From assembly GCA_013821525.1 (NCBI GenBank), contig JACDGR010000196.1:1-6551 (forward strand): a stretch of DNA of 6,551 nucleotides. The letters run 5' to 3'. The number at the start of each line of letters is the position of its first letter. Position 1 is the stretch's first letter. Source of the stretch: Actinomycetota bacterium. Its GTDB lineage: Bacteria > Actinomycetota > Thermoleophilia > Gaiellales > Gaiellaceae. Position numbers and translations under genes: made by a program. Positions 1-6,551 of the stretch are shown piece by piece. The notes under the pieces are model-generated. The model had not been told where the DNA came from. It saw nothing but the letters and a program-made list of their open reading frames with translations, and made no database searches.

Positions 1-1
1 G

Positions 2-916
2 TCGTTTGCCGCGATCGGAGACCGCGTCCCGAACCGCGTGCTGATGGGGCCGTGGTCTCACGAGGAGGAGGTCGAGAACTTCCGCGGTGATGTCGACCTC
101 CGCGCCGGGCTGACCGTGATTCGCGACCACGAGCTTGCCTTCTACAACCGTCATCTCAAGGACGAGTCGAACGGCTGGGACGAGAGGCCGCCGCTCGAGC
201 TGTTCGTGCTCGGCTCGAACCGGTGGCGCGCCGAGCGCGAGTGGCCGCTGCCCGGTACCGAATTCGAGCCCTGGTACCTCCGCTCCGGGGAGAGGCTCGA
301 CCGGGTGGAGCCGGGCACCGGCGAGGCAGTTGACACCTACGTGTACGACCCCGCAGACCCGGTGCCGACGGTCGGCGGCGTCAGTTCGGTGCTGACGATG
401 ACGCAGGGCGCCCAGACTCCCGTGCGTCCCGGGCCGATCGACCAGCGGGTGCTCGAGGCGCGCGCTGACGTGCTCACCTACACGAGTGACGTGCTCGCGC
501 AGGATGTCGAGGTGATCGGCCCGGTCGAGATGGTGCTCTACGCAGCGTCAGACGCGAAGGACACCGACTTTCTCGTTCGCCTGTGCGACGTACACCCCGA
601 CGGACGCTCGATCTTCGTCACCGAGGGCATCCTCCGCGCCCGATACCGCAACTCGCACGAGGGCGACTCGACCGAGCTCCTCGAGCCCGGTGAGGTCGCC
701 GAGTACCGCATCCGCGTGTACCCGACGGCCACGACGTTCCTCGCCGGGCACCGCATCCGGCTCGACGTCACGAGCTCGAGCTTCCCGCGTTTCTCGCGCA
801 ACCTGAACACGGGTGAGGACGTCGGCACCGGCACGCGCATGCGGGCGGCGCGCCAGAGCGTCTTGCACACGAACCGCTATCCCTCGCGCGTCGTGCTGCC
901 CGTCGTTCCTGCGTGA
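2..916 (+). CDS. CocE/NonD family serine hydrolase, C-terminal part (5' end outside window)
   Basis: This is the last 304 residues of an alpha/beta hydrolase of the CocE/NonD (X-Pro dipeptidyl-peptidase S15) family, which cleaves esters or amides with a Ser-Asp-His triad. The frame is open from base 2, so the GTG at 38 is internal and not the start. Residues 16-20 read GPWSH, whose His is the family's catalytic histidine; the Ser and Asp lie upstream of the window. The motif YDPADPVPTVGG (115-126) and the C-terminal segment with SSSFPRFSRN (258-267) belong to the jelly-roll X-Pro peptidase C-terminal domain. Family members are usually about 550-650 residues, so roughly half is missing. The TGA stop lies in a GTGA overlap with the dehydrogenase start, so the two are probably co-transcribed. 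Relatives include cocaine esterase and alpha-amino-acid ester hydrolases. The family call is firm; the substrate is unknown. Confidence 0.9.
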   Translation, partial: SFAAIGDRVPNRVLMGPWSHEEEVENFRGDVDLRAGLTVIRDHELAFYNRHLKDESNGWDERPPLELFVLGSNRWRAEREWPLPGTEFEPWYLRSGERLDRVEPGTGEAVDTYVYDPADPVPTVGGVSSVLTMTQGAQTPVRPGPIDQRVLEARADVLTYTSDVLAQDVEVIGPVEMVLYAASDAKDTDFLVRLCDVHPDGRSIFVTEGILRARYRNSHEGDSTELLEPGEVAEYRIRVYPTATTFLAGHRIRLDVTSSSFPRFSRNLNTGEDVGTGTRMRAARQSVLHTNRYPSRVVLPVVPA

Positions 917-1650
917 CGCCGTTCGACCTCGACGGCCGCACGGCTCTCGTGACGGGCTCGACGCGCGGGCTCGGACTAGAGCTGGCGCGCGCGCTCGCCG
1001 GTGCCGGTGCCCGCGTGGCGATCAACGGCCGCGACGCGGCGGCGACAGAGCTCGTCGCCGCCTCGATCGACGGCGCGGTTGCAGCGTCGTTCGACGTCGC
1101 TGACGAGCAGGCGGTTACAGCAGGCATCGAGCGGCTCGGCCGGGTCGACGTGCTCGTCAACAACGCCGGGATTACCATCCGCGGGCCGCTCGACGCCATG
1201 GCGCTCGTCGACTGGCAGCGCGTGCTCGATGTCAACCTGACGAGCGCCTTTCTCGTCGCGCGTGCGGTCGTCCCAGGGATGCTCGCCCGCGAGCAAGGAA
1301 AGATCGTCAACGTCGGTTCGATCATGAGCGAGCTCGCCCGCCCGGGCGTTGCTGCGTACGCGGCGGCGAAGGGCGGGATCAAGATGCTGACTCGCTCGAT
1401 GTGCGCCGAGTGGGGCGCGCGTGGCATCCAGGCGAACGGCATCGCCCCCGGCTACTTCCGCACTGACCTGACGATGCCGCTGCAGCAGGACGCCCAATTC
1501 GACGGTTGGGTGCGCGCGCGCGTGCCCGCCGGCCGCTGGGGCGAGGCCGGCGACCTTGGCGGCGCGGTCGTGTTCCTTGCCTCGGCGGCGTCCGACTACG
1601 TGAACGGGCAGATGCTCATCGTCGACGGCGGCCTCTCGGCCACGGTCTGA
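913..1650 (+). CDS. SDR family oxidoreductase, gluconate 5-dehydrogenase-like
   Basis: A 245-residue classical short-chain dehydrogenase, normal length for the family, expected to be a soluble NAD(P)-dependent alcohol/ketone oxidoreductase. The Rossmann glycine motif TGSTRGLG is at 14-21 and NNAG at 83-86. The catalytic tetrad is Asn108, Ser136, Tyr149 and Lys153 (YAAAK). Arg18 in the glycine loop and Arg40 after the second strand (NGRD) suggest NADP(H) rather than NAD(H); this is inference. The stretch from SELARPG through YAAAKGGIKMLTR, GIAPGYF and ARWGE to DGG resembles gluconate 5-dehydrogenases (IdnO/Ga5DH type) more than FabG, from memory of those proteins. The GTG start at 913 overlaps the upstream stop by 4 bases and gives a well-placed N-terminus, MTPFDLDGRTALVTG. 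No Shine-Dalgarno is visible, so coupling to the upstream gene is likely. The true substrate could be another sugar acid, polyol or hydroxy acid. Confidence 0.92.
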   Translation: MTPFDLDGRTALVTGSTRGLGLELARALAGAGARVAINGRDAAATELVAASIDGAVAASFDVADEQAVTAGIERLGRVDVLVNNAGITIRGPLDAMALVDWQRVLDVNLTSAFLVARAVVPGMLAREQGKIVNVGSIMSELARPGVAAYAAAKGGIKMLTRSMCAEWGARGIQANGIAPGYFRTDLTMPLQQDAQFDGWVRARVPAGRWGEAGDLGGAVVFLASAASDYVNGQMLIVDGGLSATV

Positions 1651-3152
1651 TGCTCGTCGTTCACGGTGCCCGCGTGTATCCGGGGGAGGGATTGCCGTAC
1701 GAGGCCGACGTCGCGGTCGTGGGTAGGAGCATCGTCGCGATCGGCGCGAACCTGCCCCGCAGCGACTGCCAGGTGGTGGACGGCACCGGCTGCCTGCTGT
1801 GTCCCGGCTTCATCGACCTGCACGCGCACTCCGCCCTTGCGTCGTTCGAAGACCCGTTGCTGACTCCCAAGATCTTGCAGGGCTTCACGACCGAGGTGAT
1901 CTGTCCGGACGGGCTCGCGCCGGCACCGGTAGCCGACCGGTCGGCGCGGCAGGCCTACCTACGCGCGCTCGAAGGAGGCGGCCCCGCGCACTGGGGCTGG
2001 ACGAGCTTCGCGGAGTACCTCGACGCGCTCGCCGCAACGCGGCCCGCTCTCACGCTCGTGCCGTCGGCGGCGCATGGGGCGGTTCGCGACTTCGTGCTCG
2101 GTTCGGGAAACGTCTCGCCGACGGCGCCGCAGCTCGAGGCGATGCGCGCGGAGGTGAGGCTTGGCTTCGAGGCCGGCGCGCGGATGCTCTCCTTCGGGCT
2201 CGTCTACTTCCCCGGTGCGTTCGCCGGCACAGAGGAGCTCGTCGCGCTTGCGGAGGTGGCGGCCGAGTTTGGCGCGCCGCTCGTGCCGCACGTACGCAAC
2301 GAGGGGGCGGGAGTGCTCGACGCGGTGAAGGAGATGGTGGAGGTCTCACGCCGGTCGGGCGCGCCGCTCCACCTCTCACATCTCAAGTGCCTTGCCGACG
2401 AGACGCTCATCGAGCCGCTGCTCGCATACGTCGACGAGTCGGGTGCGACCTTCGACCAGTACCCGTACGGCGCCGGCTCGACCTTGCTCGCCTCGCTGCT
2501 CCCGGGGTGGGCGCAAGAGGGAGGCGCGGCGGCGACGCTGGCGCGGATCGCCCAGCCCGAGACGCGTGCGCGCATCGCCGCCGATGTTGCCGTAGGTCTG
2601 CCCGGTTGGGAGAACCAGCTCGGCACCCTTGGGCCAGAGCGCATCGATGTCGACGGTAGCTCGATTGCGGATCGCGGCGGCGACGCGGTCGAGACCGTGC
2701 TCGACCTGCTGCTTGAGAGCGACCTCGCGGCGGCGATGATCCTCCACTACGCGAGCGACGCCTCGGTGCGGCTCGTCGCGCGCGACCCGCATCAGCTCGT
2801 CGGGTCCGACGGGATCTTCGGCGCGCACCCGCACCCGCGCCTCTACGGAACAGCGCCACGGTTTCTGGGCCGGTTCGTCCTGCGCGAAGGCCTCCTGCCG
2901 GTTGAGGAAGGTGTCGCCCGGCTCACCGCCCGCGCGGCCGACCGCCTCGGCCTCGCCGATCGAGGCCGCATCGAGGTCGGCCTGCGCGCCGACTTCGTGC
3001 TGCTCGACCCTGACCGCTACGTCGACGACGCGACCTACGCCGACCCGAAGCGGAGCCCGGAGGGCGTGCGCGGGGTCTGGGTCGCCGGCGAGGCAGTCGT
3101 CCGGGACGGGCGCGTGACAGGCGCGCGTCCGGGCGGCGTTCTTCGACGCTAG
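1650..3152 (+). CDS. N-acyl-D-amino-acid deacylase-type amidohydrolase
   Basis: A 500-residue metal-dependent amidohydrolase (TIM barrel with a split beta-sandwich) of the D-aminoacylase group, which removes acyl groups from N-acyl-D-amino acids or opens related amides. Visible motifs: PGFIDLHAHS with His58 and His60, GFTTEVI at 79-84, PHVRNEG with His214, HLSHLKC with His241/His244, DQYPYG at 269-274, SDG with Asp387 (the usual catalytic Asp), and the family tail motif HPRLYGTAPR at 395-404. The C-terminus (GLRADFVLLDP to VWVAGEAVVRDGR) is the standard sandwich closure. Length matches the family (about 480-530). The frame stays open back to 1506, but the family N-terminus begins at the ATG at 1650, which overlaps the dehydrogenase stop as TGATG. 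Oddity: the NCG-type position holding a metal-bridging Cys in characterised D-aminoacylase is PDG here (Asp87), with Cys85 two residues earlier. D-specificity is therefore unproven. Confidence 0.9.
   Translation: MLVVHGARVYPGEGLPYEADVAVVGRSIVAIGANLPRSDCQVVDGTGCLLCPGFIDLHAHSALASFEDPLLTPKILQGFTTEVICPDGLAPAPVADRSARQAYLRALEGGGPAHWGWTSFAEYLDALAATRPALTLVPSAAHGAVRDFVLGSGNVSPTAPQLEAMRAEVRLGFEAGARMLSFGLVYFPGAFAGTEELVALAEVAAEFGAPLVPHVRNEGAGVLDAVKEMVEVSRRSGAPLHLSHLKCLADETLIEPLLAYVDESGATFDQYPYGAGSTLLASLLPGWAQEGGAAATLARIAQPETRARIAADVAVGLPGWENQLGTLGPERIDVDGSSIADRGGDAVETVLDLLLESDLAAAMILHYASDASVRLVARDPHQLVGSDGIFGAHPHPRLYGTAPRFLGRFVLREGLLPVEEGVARLTARAADRLGLADRGRIEVGLRADFVLLDPDRYVDDATYADPKRSPEGVRGVWVAGEAVVRDGRVTGARPGGVLRR
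3149..3152. other. Convergent stop overlap CTAG
   Basis: The palindrome CTAG carries the stop codons of two converging genes. TAG at 3150-3152 ends the amidohydrolase on the + strand, and the complement of 3149-3151 (TAG) ends the aminotransferase on the - strand. There is no intergenic space here for a terminator, so each transcript must run into the other's coding region or end inside it. Confidence 0.9.
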
Positions 3153-4234
3153 CGAGCCCGCCTCCCGAAGCGCGCGAGTGCCTCCAACAGCCGTGTACGT
3201 GCCTCGCGCCGCCCGCCGATCGGGATGCGCAGGTGCGGCGTGCGCGCGCCGAAGTGTCGCCCCGCGACAGCGGGGATCCCGAACTCGCGCGCGAGCTGGT
3301 CGCTCGCCGCGTCTTCGTCGCCCTCGCAGGTCACCCACGCGAACGCACACGCCTCCGGGATCGTGCACGCGAGCCCGGCTGCGTTTGCCGCTGCGATTGC
3401 GGGCGCCCGCGCAGCGCCAAGCTCCCCGATCGCCTCGGCGATCCAACCCTGCGGCCCGGTGAGCGCTGCGTGCGCCGCCGCCTGTGCGACGCCATCGATC
3501 GCGAGCGCCTGCCACTGCAGCTCCTGTGCCATCACCGCGATCGCAGCCGACGGCCCGACCGCGTAGCCGACGCGCCACGCCGCCATGCCGTGGGTCTTCG
3601 AGCAGCTGCGGAGCACGAGCGTCCGTTCGGCGAGCTCCGGATGTGAGGCCGGAGACAGGTGCTCGAGCCCGTCATAGACAAGCCCGAAGTACGCCTCGTC
3701 GGAGAGCAGCAGCGCGTCGGTGCGGGTCATCGTGTGTGCCAGCGCATCGAGATCTGCTGGGCGGAAGACGTAGCCCGTCGGGTTCACCGGTGTGTTGACG
3801 ATCGCGAGCGTCGTTTCCGGCGAGAGTGCGCTCTCGAATGCCTGCCAGTCGGGTGCACTCTCGCCGCCGCCCGTCGCGATGCAGGTGCCGCTCGCCGCCC
3901 GAATGAGCTGTGGGAAGAAGAAGGACGGTGCGTGACTCACCGCGCGGGCGCCGAACGCGCGCGCGGCGAGGTAGAGCCCTTGCATGCCGCCGAGCGTCAC
4001 GAGGACGTTTCTCTCTGGGTCGACCGCGTGGCCGAGCTCGGCTGTCATCTGCTCTGCAATCGCCTCGCGCAGCGCCGGCAGCCCAAGCGTTGGCGCGTAT
4101 GGCGCCCGCTCCGCCGCGCGCGCCGCGGCCTCGACGACATGCTGTGGCATGTCGACCGAAGGATGGCCGCCGACCGGGATCAGGTTCGGCCAGCGCTCGC
4201 CGAGCGCGCGTGACGGCATCAGCTCGCGGCTCAC
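3149..4234 (-). CDS. Class I/II PLP-dependent aminotransferase
   Basis: A 361-residue fold-type I aminotransferase, somewhat shorter than the usual 380-400. It should transfer an amino group between an amino acid and a 2-oxo acid in the cytoplasm. Landmarks: Tyr46 before the GLPALR motif (51-56), LGGMQ (81-85) at the phosphate cup, NPTG with Asn151, SDEAY with Asp179 and Tyr182, the Schiff-base Lys213 in SKTHGMAAWRVGY with Arg221, and Arg336 in LRIPIG for the substrate carboxylate. All key PLP residues are present, so it should be active. The GTG start at 4234 is chosen because it overlaps the peptidase stop as GTGA, matching two other junctions here; an ATG at 4219 (residue 6) is the alternative. 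The frame runs open further upstream, but that part would lie within the peptidase. It is last in the - strand train, after M20 and CocE-type hydrolases, consistent with deaminating released amino acids. Amino-acid preference is unknown. Confidence 0.92.
   Translation of the reverse strand: MSRELMPSRALGERWPNLIPVGGHPSVDMPQHVVEAAARAAERAPYAPTLGLPALREAIAEQMTAELGHAVDPERNVLVTLGGMQGLYLAARAFGARAVSHAPSFFFPQLIRAASGTCIATGGGESAPDWQAFESALSPETTLAIVNTPVNPTGYVFRPADLDALAHTMTRTDALLLSDEAYFGLVYDGLEHLSPASHPELAERTLVLRSCSKTHGMAAWRVGYAVGPSAAIAVMAQELQWQALAIDGVAQAAAHAALTGPQGWIAEAIGELGAARAPAIAAANAAGLACTIPEACAFAWVTCEGDEDAASDQLAREFGIPAVAGRHFGARTPHLRIPIGGRREARTRLLEALARFGRRAR
4231..4234 (-). promoter_or_regulatory. GTGA stop/start overlap (translational coupling site)
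   Basis: On the - strand the four bases GTGA contain the TGA stop of the M20 peptidase and a GTG start for the aminotransferase. No purine-rich ribosome-binding site is visible in the preceding 20 bases, so termination-reinitiation is the likely way translation begins. The same GTGA arrangement occurs at 913-916 and 5364-5367, which supports this start over the ATG at 4219. Confidence 0.6.
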
Positions 4235-5367
4235 GAGAGCAACCGGTTGAGCAGCGTGACGTACACCTCCGCCGCGCGCACGAGCTCCGCAACCGGCATC
4301 TGTTCCTCGTCGGCGTGCGCGCCGCATCCTTTCGGGCCGTGGTAGACGCTGGGGATCCCCGCGGCCGCGAAGATCGCGCCGTCCGCGACCGTCTTCAGCC
4401 CGCCCTGCGCGAGCTCGCGCCCCGTCACCTCGCGGTACGAGTCCTGCAACGCGAGGAGCAGCGGATGACTTGGGTCAATCTCGTAGGCGCCACGCACGAG
4501 ACGCAGATCCAGCGCAATCTCGCAGAGCGTCACCTTCGCGATCTCGGCGAGCAACTCGCGCAACTCGGTCTCGACCGCGGCAAGTGAGTTGGTCGGCGCC
4601 CAGCGCCGCGTGCCGACGAGCCGGCATGTCGTCGGGTGGCGGTTGTAAAAGTCGCCGCCGTGGACTTCGCCGATGAAGAAGGTCTCGGCACCGACGAACG
4701 GATGCTCGGTCTCGGCGAGCTCCGCGGTGCGTCGTGCGATCGCGTTGATCACCTGGCCCGCGGCGAGCAGCGGGTGTGGCGTGCCGCGAGGCGCCTCGAG
4801 CTCGTGCATCGGCATGCCGGGCCGTGAGATCGTGATCTCGAAGGTTGCCGACCCGAGATGGGCAACGATCGCCTCGTGTGCAGCGAGCTCGCACACGATC
4901 GCGTAGTCCGCGGTGAAGCCCTGCTCGCCGAGCAGGTGTGTCAGATCCTCGCCGCGGCCGTCCGGCGCCTCATGCAAGCCGGTCGCAACGATGGCCACCT
5001 CGCCCTTGAACCCGCCCTGCTCCCCGAGCACGCGCACCGCTTCGGCGGCCGAGGCCAACGCGCCTTTCATGTCCGCCGAGCCACGGCCGCAGACAACATC
5101 GCCGTCGATGTGCGGCGCGGCGTGCGGGATTTCGACCGTATCGAGGTGCCCGTTCAAGACGACGGTTGGTCCTCGCTCGCCGCCACGCAGACGCCCGATC
5201 ACGGTCGGCGTCGCCGGGAAGTGGTCGTCCAACACCATCACATCCATTCCGATCTCGGTGAGGCGCCGCGCGTAGAGTCGCGCAACCCTTGCCGTGTCGC
5301 CCGTCGGGCTCCGAACCCCGACGAGCTCGAACGCGAGGTCCCGGACCCGCTCTGCGGACACACTCAC
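4231..5367 (-). CDS. M20 family zinc metallopeptidase/deacylase (ArgE/DapE/CPG2-like)
   Basis: A 378-residue M20 enzyme; the family removes acyl groups from amino acids or cleaves small peptides using a two-zinc centre. Visible: NGHLDTV with ligand His74 and catalytic Asp76, GRGSADMKG with bridging Asp99, CEL with Glu160, a lid-domain His188 in GMPMHE, and the C-terminal ligand His351 in GAHADEE. The lid/dimerisation domain spans roughly 170-285. Length is typical. The oddity is at 132-134: the family normally has a Glu-Glu pair (general base plus ligand) before the GGxG loop, but here the sequence is His-Glu-Ala (LHEAPDGRG), leaving a single Glu133. The start is GTG at 5367, overlapping the upstream hydrolase stop as GTGA, and the downstream aminotransferase start overlaps its own stop. 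It is likely an N-acyl-amino-acid or dipeptide hydrolase in the same operon. Specificity cannot be read, and a changed or weak activity is possible. Confidence 0.9.
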   Translation of the reverse strand: MSVSAERVRDLAFELVGVRSPTGDTARVARLYARRLTEIGMDVMVLDDHFPATPTVIGRLRGGERGPTVVLNGHLDTVEIPHAAPHIDGDVVCGRGSADMKGALASAAEAVRVLGEQGGFKGEVAIVATGLHEAPDGRGEDLTHLLGEQGFTADYAIVCELAAHEAIVAHLGSATFEITISRPGMPMHELEAPRGTPHPLLAAGQVINAIARRTAELAETEHPFVGAETFFIGEVHGGDFYNRHPTTCRLVGTRRWAPTNSLAAVETELRELLAEIAKVTLCEIALDLRLVRGAYEIDPSHPLLLALQDSYREVTGRELAQGGLKTVADGAIFAAAGIPSVYHGPKGCGAHADEEQMPVAELVRAAEVYVTLLNRLLS

Positions 5368-6551
5368 CGAGGGATCGTCGGAAGGACGACCCGGCCGCCG
5401 TGGACGGTGTTCTCGGCAACGAGGTGTTGCGTGTGACGGCCGATTGGCTCGCCGGTGTTCGAGTTGCGTTCGAGGCGCGGGAAATTGGACGACGACACGT
5501 CGAGACGGAGTCGATGTCCGACCGCAAAGAGGTTCGACGTGGGTGGGAGGTGAATCGTCACCTCAACCTGCTCCCCAGGCGTCATCAGCACCTCCTGCTC
5601 GAATCCTTCGCGGTAACGGCAGCGGATGAGCGAGTCGTTGATCAACATCTCGTAGCCCTCGGGGTAGTCCTCGTTCGGCGGGTAGACATCGATCAGCTTG
5701 GCGGTGAAGTCGGTGTCGAGCGCCGAGGAGGAGACGTGCAGATGGACGACGCTAGACCCGGTCACTTCGAGGGCCTCGGTGAGCGGCTCGGTCTGGTAGA
5801 CGAGCACGTCGTCTCGCTCCGACAGGCGCCTGTACGGCTCACGCGCGGTGAAGTACTCGGCCGACTCCTTCTGGTCGGCAGGCCCCGGCGTCATGATGTT
5901 CCGCAAGAGAAGGGCGGGGTTCAAGAGGCGCATCCACATGGGCTCCATCCCTTCGCCGGCGGCCGGGAACTCGCCGACGGCGCAAAAGTTGCCGCCGATC
6001 GTGGGCACGGGGTCTTCCGGGTCGTAGGTGAAGCGACGTAGATCACCCGACCGGGCCGCGGCCGCGTCCTCGGTGAGGGTGTCGTCCGCGAGCCACAGGG
6101 TCATCTCGCGCGCGCGTGCGAGCGGCCATTCCTGCTCCTCGCGCCACTCTCCGCCGTGGTCGAGCTTCCCCTGCTCGGTCTTTCGGCCGCTGCCGCCGCC
6201 CATCACGAAGATGTGCACCGGTGCGTCGTCGAGTGGACGCCCGTCCTTGAGGCAGGCGTCGAAGAAGCGCAACTGCTCGTCGAAGTAGCGTTTAGGCCCC
6301 CACCGCGAGTCGGCCCCGAAGTCGACGTCGAGCGTGAAGGTCGCGTCGCCGCGCATCCCGACGTGGCTCCAGGGCCCCACGATCAGCCGTTGCGGAGCCG
6401 AGTTCTTCGCGGCCATCGCCGCGAAGTAATCGCTTCCCGCGTGAGGGAAGGCGTCATACCATCCCGTCGTCATCGTGGCCGGGATGTCGGCGTGCTCCGG
6501 CCAGAACCGCGTGAAGTCGTTTTCCTTCGCCGACCACCACTCGTCGTAGGC
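5364..6551 (-). CDS. CocE/NonD family hydrolase, lacking N-terminus (5' end outside window)
   Basis: The frame stays open to the right edge and gives 395 residues; the ATG at 6473 is internal (residue 27), because family sequence precedes it. Residues 30-33 read GWYD with the catalytic Asp33, and GPWSH at 59-63 supplies the catalytic His63, 30 residues later, close to the spacing in cocaine esterase (Asp259/His287). The nucleophile Ser lies beyond the window. A basic, Gly-rich stretch with GGGSGRKTEQGK and DHGGEWREEQEWP precedes YDPEDPVPTIGG. The C-terminal jelly roll shows SSSALDTDFTAKL and SSSNFPRLERNSNTGE. Compared with the + strand hydrolase at the left edge it has extra segments around the Gly-rich stretch and after the PTIGG motif, so it is a different subfamily and not a recent copy. 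Its TGA stop overlaps the M20 start as GTGA, making it the first visible gene of the - strand train. Activity is probably on esters or amides; substrate unknown. Confidence 0.9.
   Translation of the reverse strand, partial: AYDEWWSAKENDFTRFWPEHADIPATMTTGWYDAFPHAGSDYFAAMAAKNSAPQRLIVGPWSHVGMRGDATFTLDVDFGADSRWGPKRYFDEQLRFFDACLKDGRPLDDAPVHIFVMGGGSGRKTEQGKLDHGGEWREEQEWPLARAREMTLWLADDTLTEDAAAARSGDLRRFTYDPEDPVPTIGGNFCAVGEFPAAGEGMEPMWMRLLNPALLLRNIMTPGPADQKESAEYFTAREPYRRLSERDDVLVYQTEPLTEALEVTGSSVVHLHVSSSALDTDFTAKLIDVYPPNEDYPEGYEMLINDSLIRCRYREGFEQEVLMTPGEQVEVTIHLPPTSNLFAVGHRLRLDVSSSNFPRLERNSNTGEPIGRHTQHLVAENTVHGGRVVLPTIPR

Noticed and set aside
1506..1649. A 48-codon N-terminal extension of the amidohydrolase
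   Set aside because: The extension is Arg-rich and lies wholly inside the dehydrogenase gene. The ATG at 1650 gives the standard family N-terminus.
3101..3133. Imperfect hairpin near the end of the amidohydrolase (arms 3104-3114 and 3122-3130) as a terminator
   Set aside because: It lies inside coding sequence, has a bulge and a mismatch, and is not followed by a T-run. Such GC-rich pairings arise by chance in this composition.
3428..3443. Inverted repeat of two 7-base arms with a 2-base centre
   Set aside because: It sits inside the aminotransferase coding region, is a single copy, and the 2-base loop is too tight for a stable hairpin. Codon composition explains it.
2376..3578. A 400-codon open frame on the - strand across the amidohydrolase and aminotransferase
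   Set aside because: Its product is rich in Arg, Ala and Gly with no recognisable motif, and it lies antisense to the amidohydrolase and out of frame within the aminotransferase. Long shadow frames are expected in GC-rich DNA.
4235..4327. An upstream extension of the aminotransferase into the peptidase gene
   Set aside because: The added residues are Arg/Gly-rich with no family similarity, and the zinc-ligand region of the M20 peptidase occupies this DNA.
5289..6041. A 250-codon + strand open frame antisense to the right-hand CocE-type hydrolase and the M20 start
   Set aside because: The opposite strand carries clear family motifs in the same region, and this frame's product shows low-complexity Arg/Val-rich sequence without domain features.

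Overview
The window is a GC-rich, fully coding stretch of bacterial DNA. The third codon positions are strongly G/C, GTG starts are common, neighbouring genes overlap and no Shine-Dalgarno-like sequences are visible. This suggests a high-GC bacterium, most likely an actinobacterium, although no gene here fixes the taxon. There are no RNA genes, mobile elements, CRISPR arrays or non-coding gaps.

The layout is two convergent gene trains of three genes each, meeting head-on at 3149-3152. The left train (+ strand) has the C-terminal part of a CocE/NonD-type serine hydrolase (1-916, cut by the window edge), a short-chain dehydrogenase resembling gluconate 5-dehydrogenase (913-1650), and an N-acyl-D-amino-acid deacylase-type amidohydrolase (1650-3152). 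The right train (- strand, read from the right edge) has a second, different CocE/NonD-type hydrolase lacking its N-terminus (5364-6551), an M20 zinc peptidase/deacylase (4231-5367), and a class I/II PLP aminotransferase (3149-4234). Every junction overlaps: GTGA three times, TGATG once, and a shared CTAG where the two trains meet.

Four of the six products are hydrolases from families that cleave amides, esters or peptides. With an aminotransferase and a dehydrogenase they look like a scavenging or catabolic module: open an acylated or peptide-like compound, release amino acids, then deaminate or oxidise the products. That function is inferred from families and gene order, and the substrate cannot be read from the sequence. 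The points most worth checking are the unusual metal-site motifs in the M20 enzyme (no Glu-Glu pair) and in the amidohydrolase (Asp at the usual bridging-Cys position), and the completely gapless convergent arrangement.
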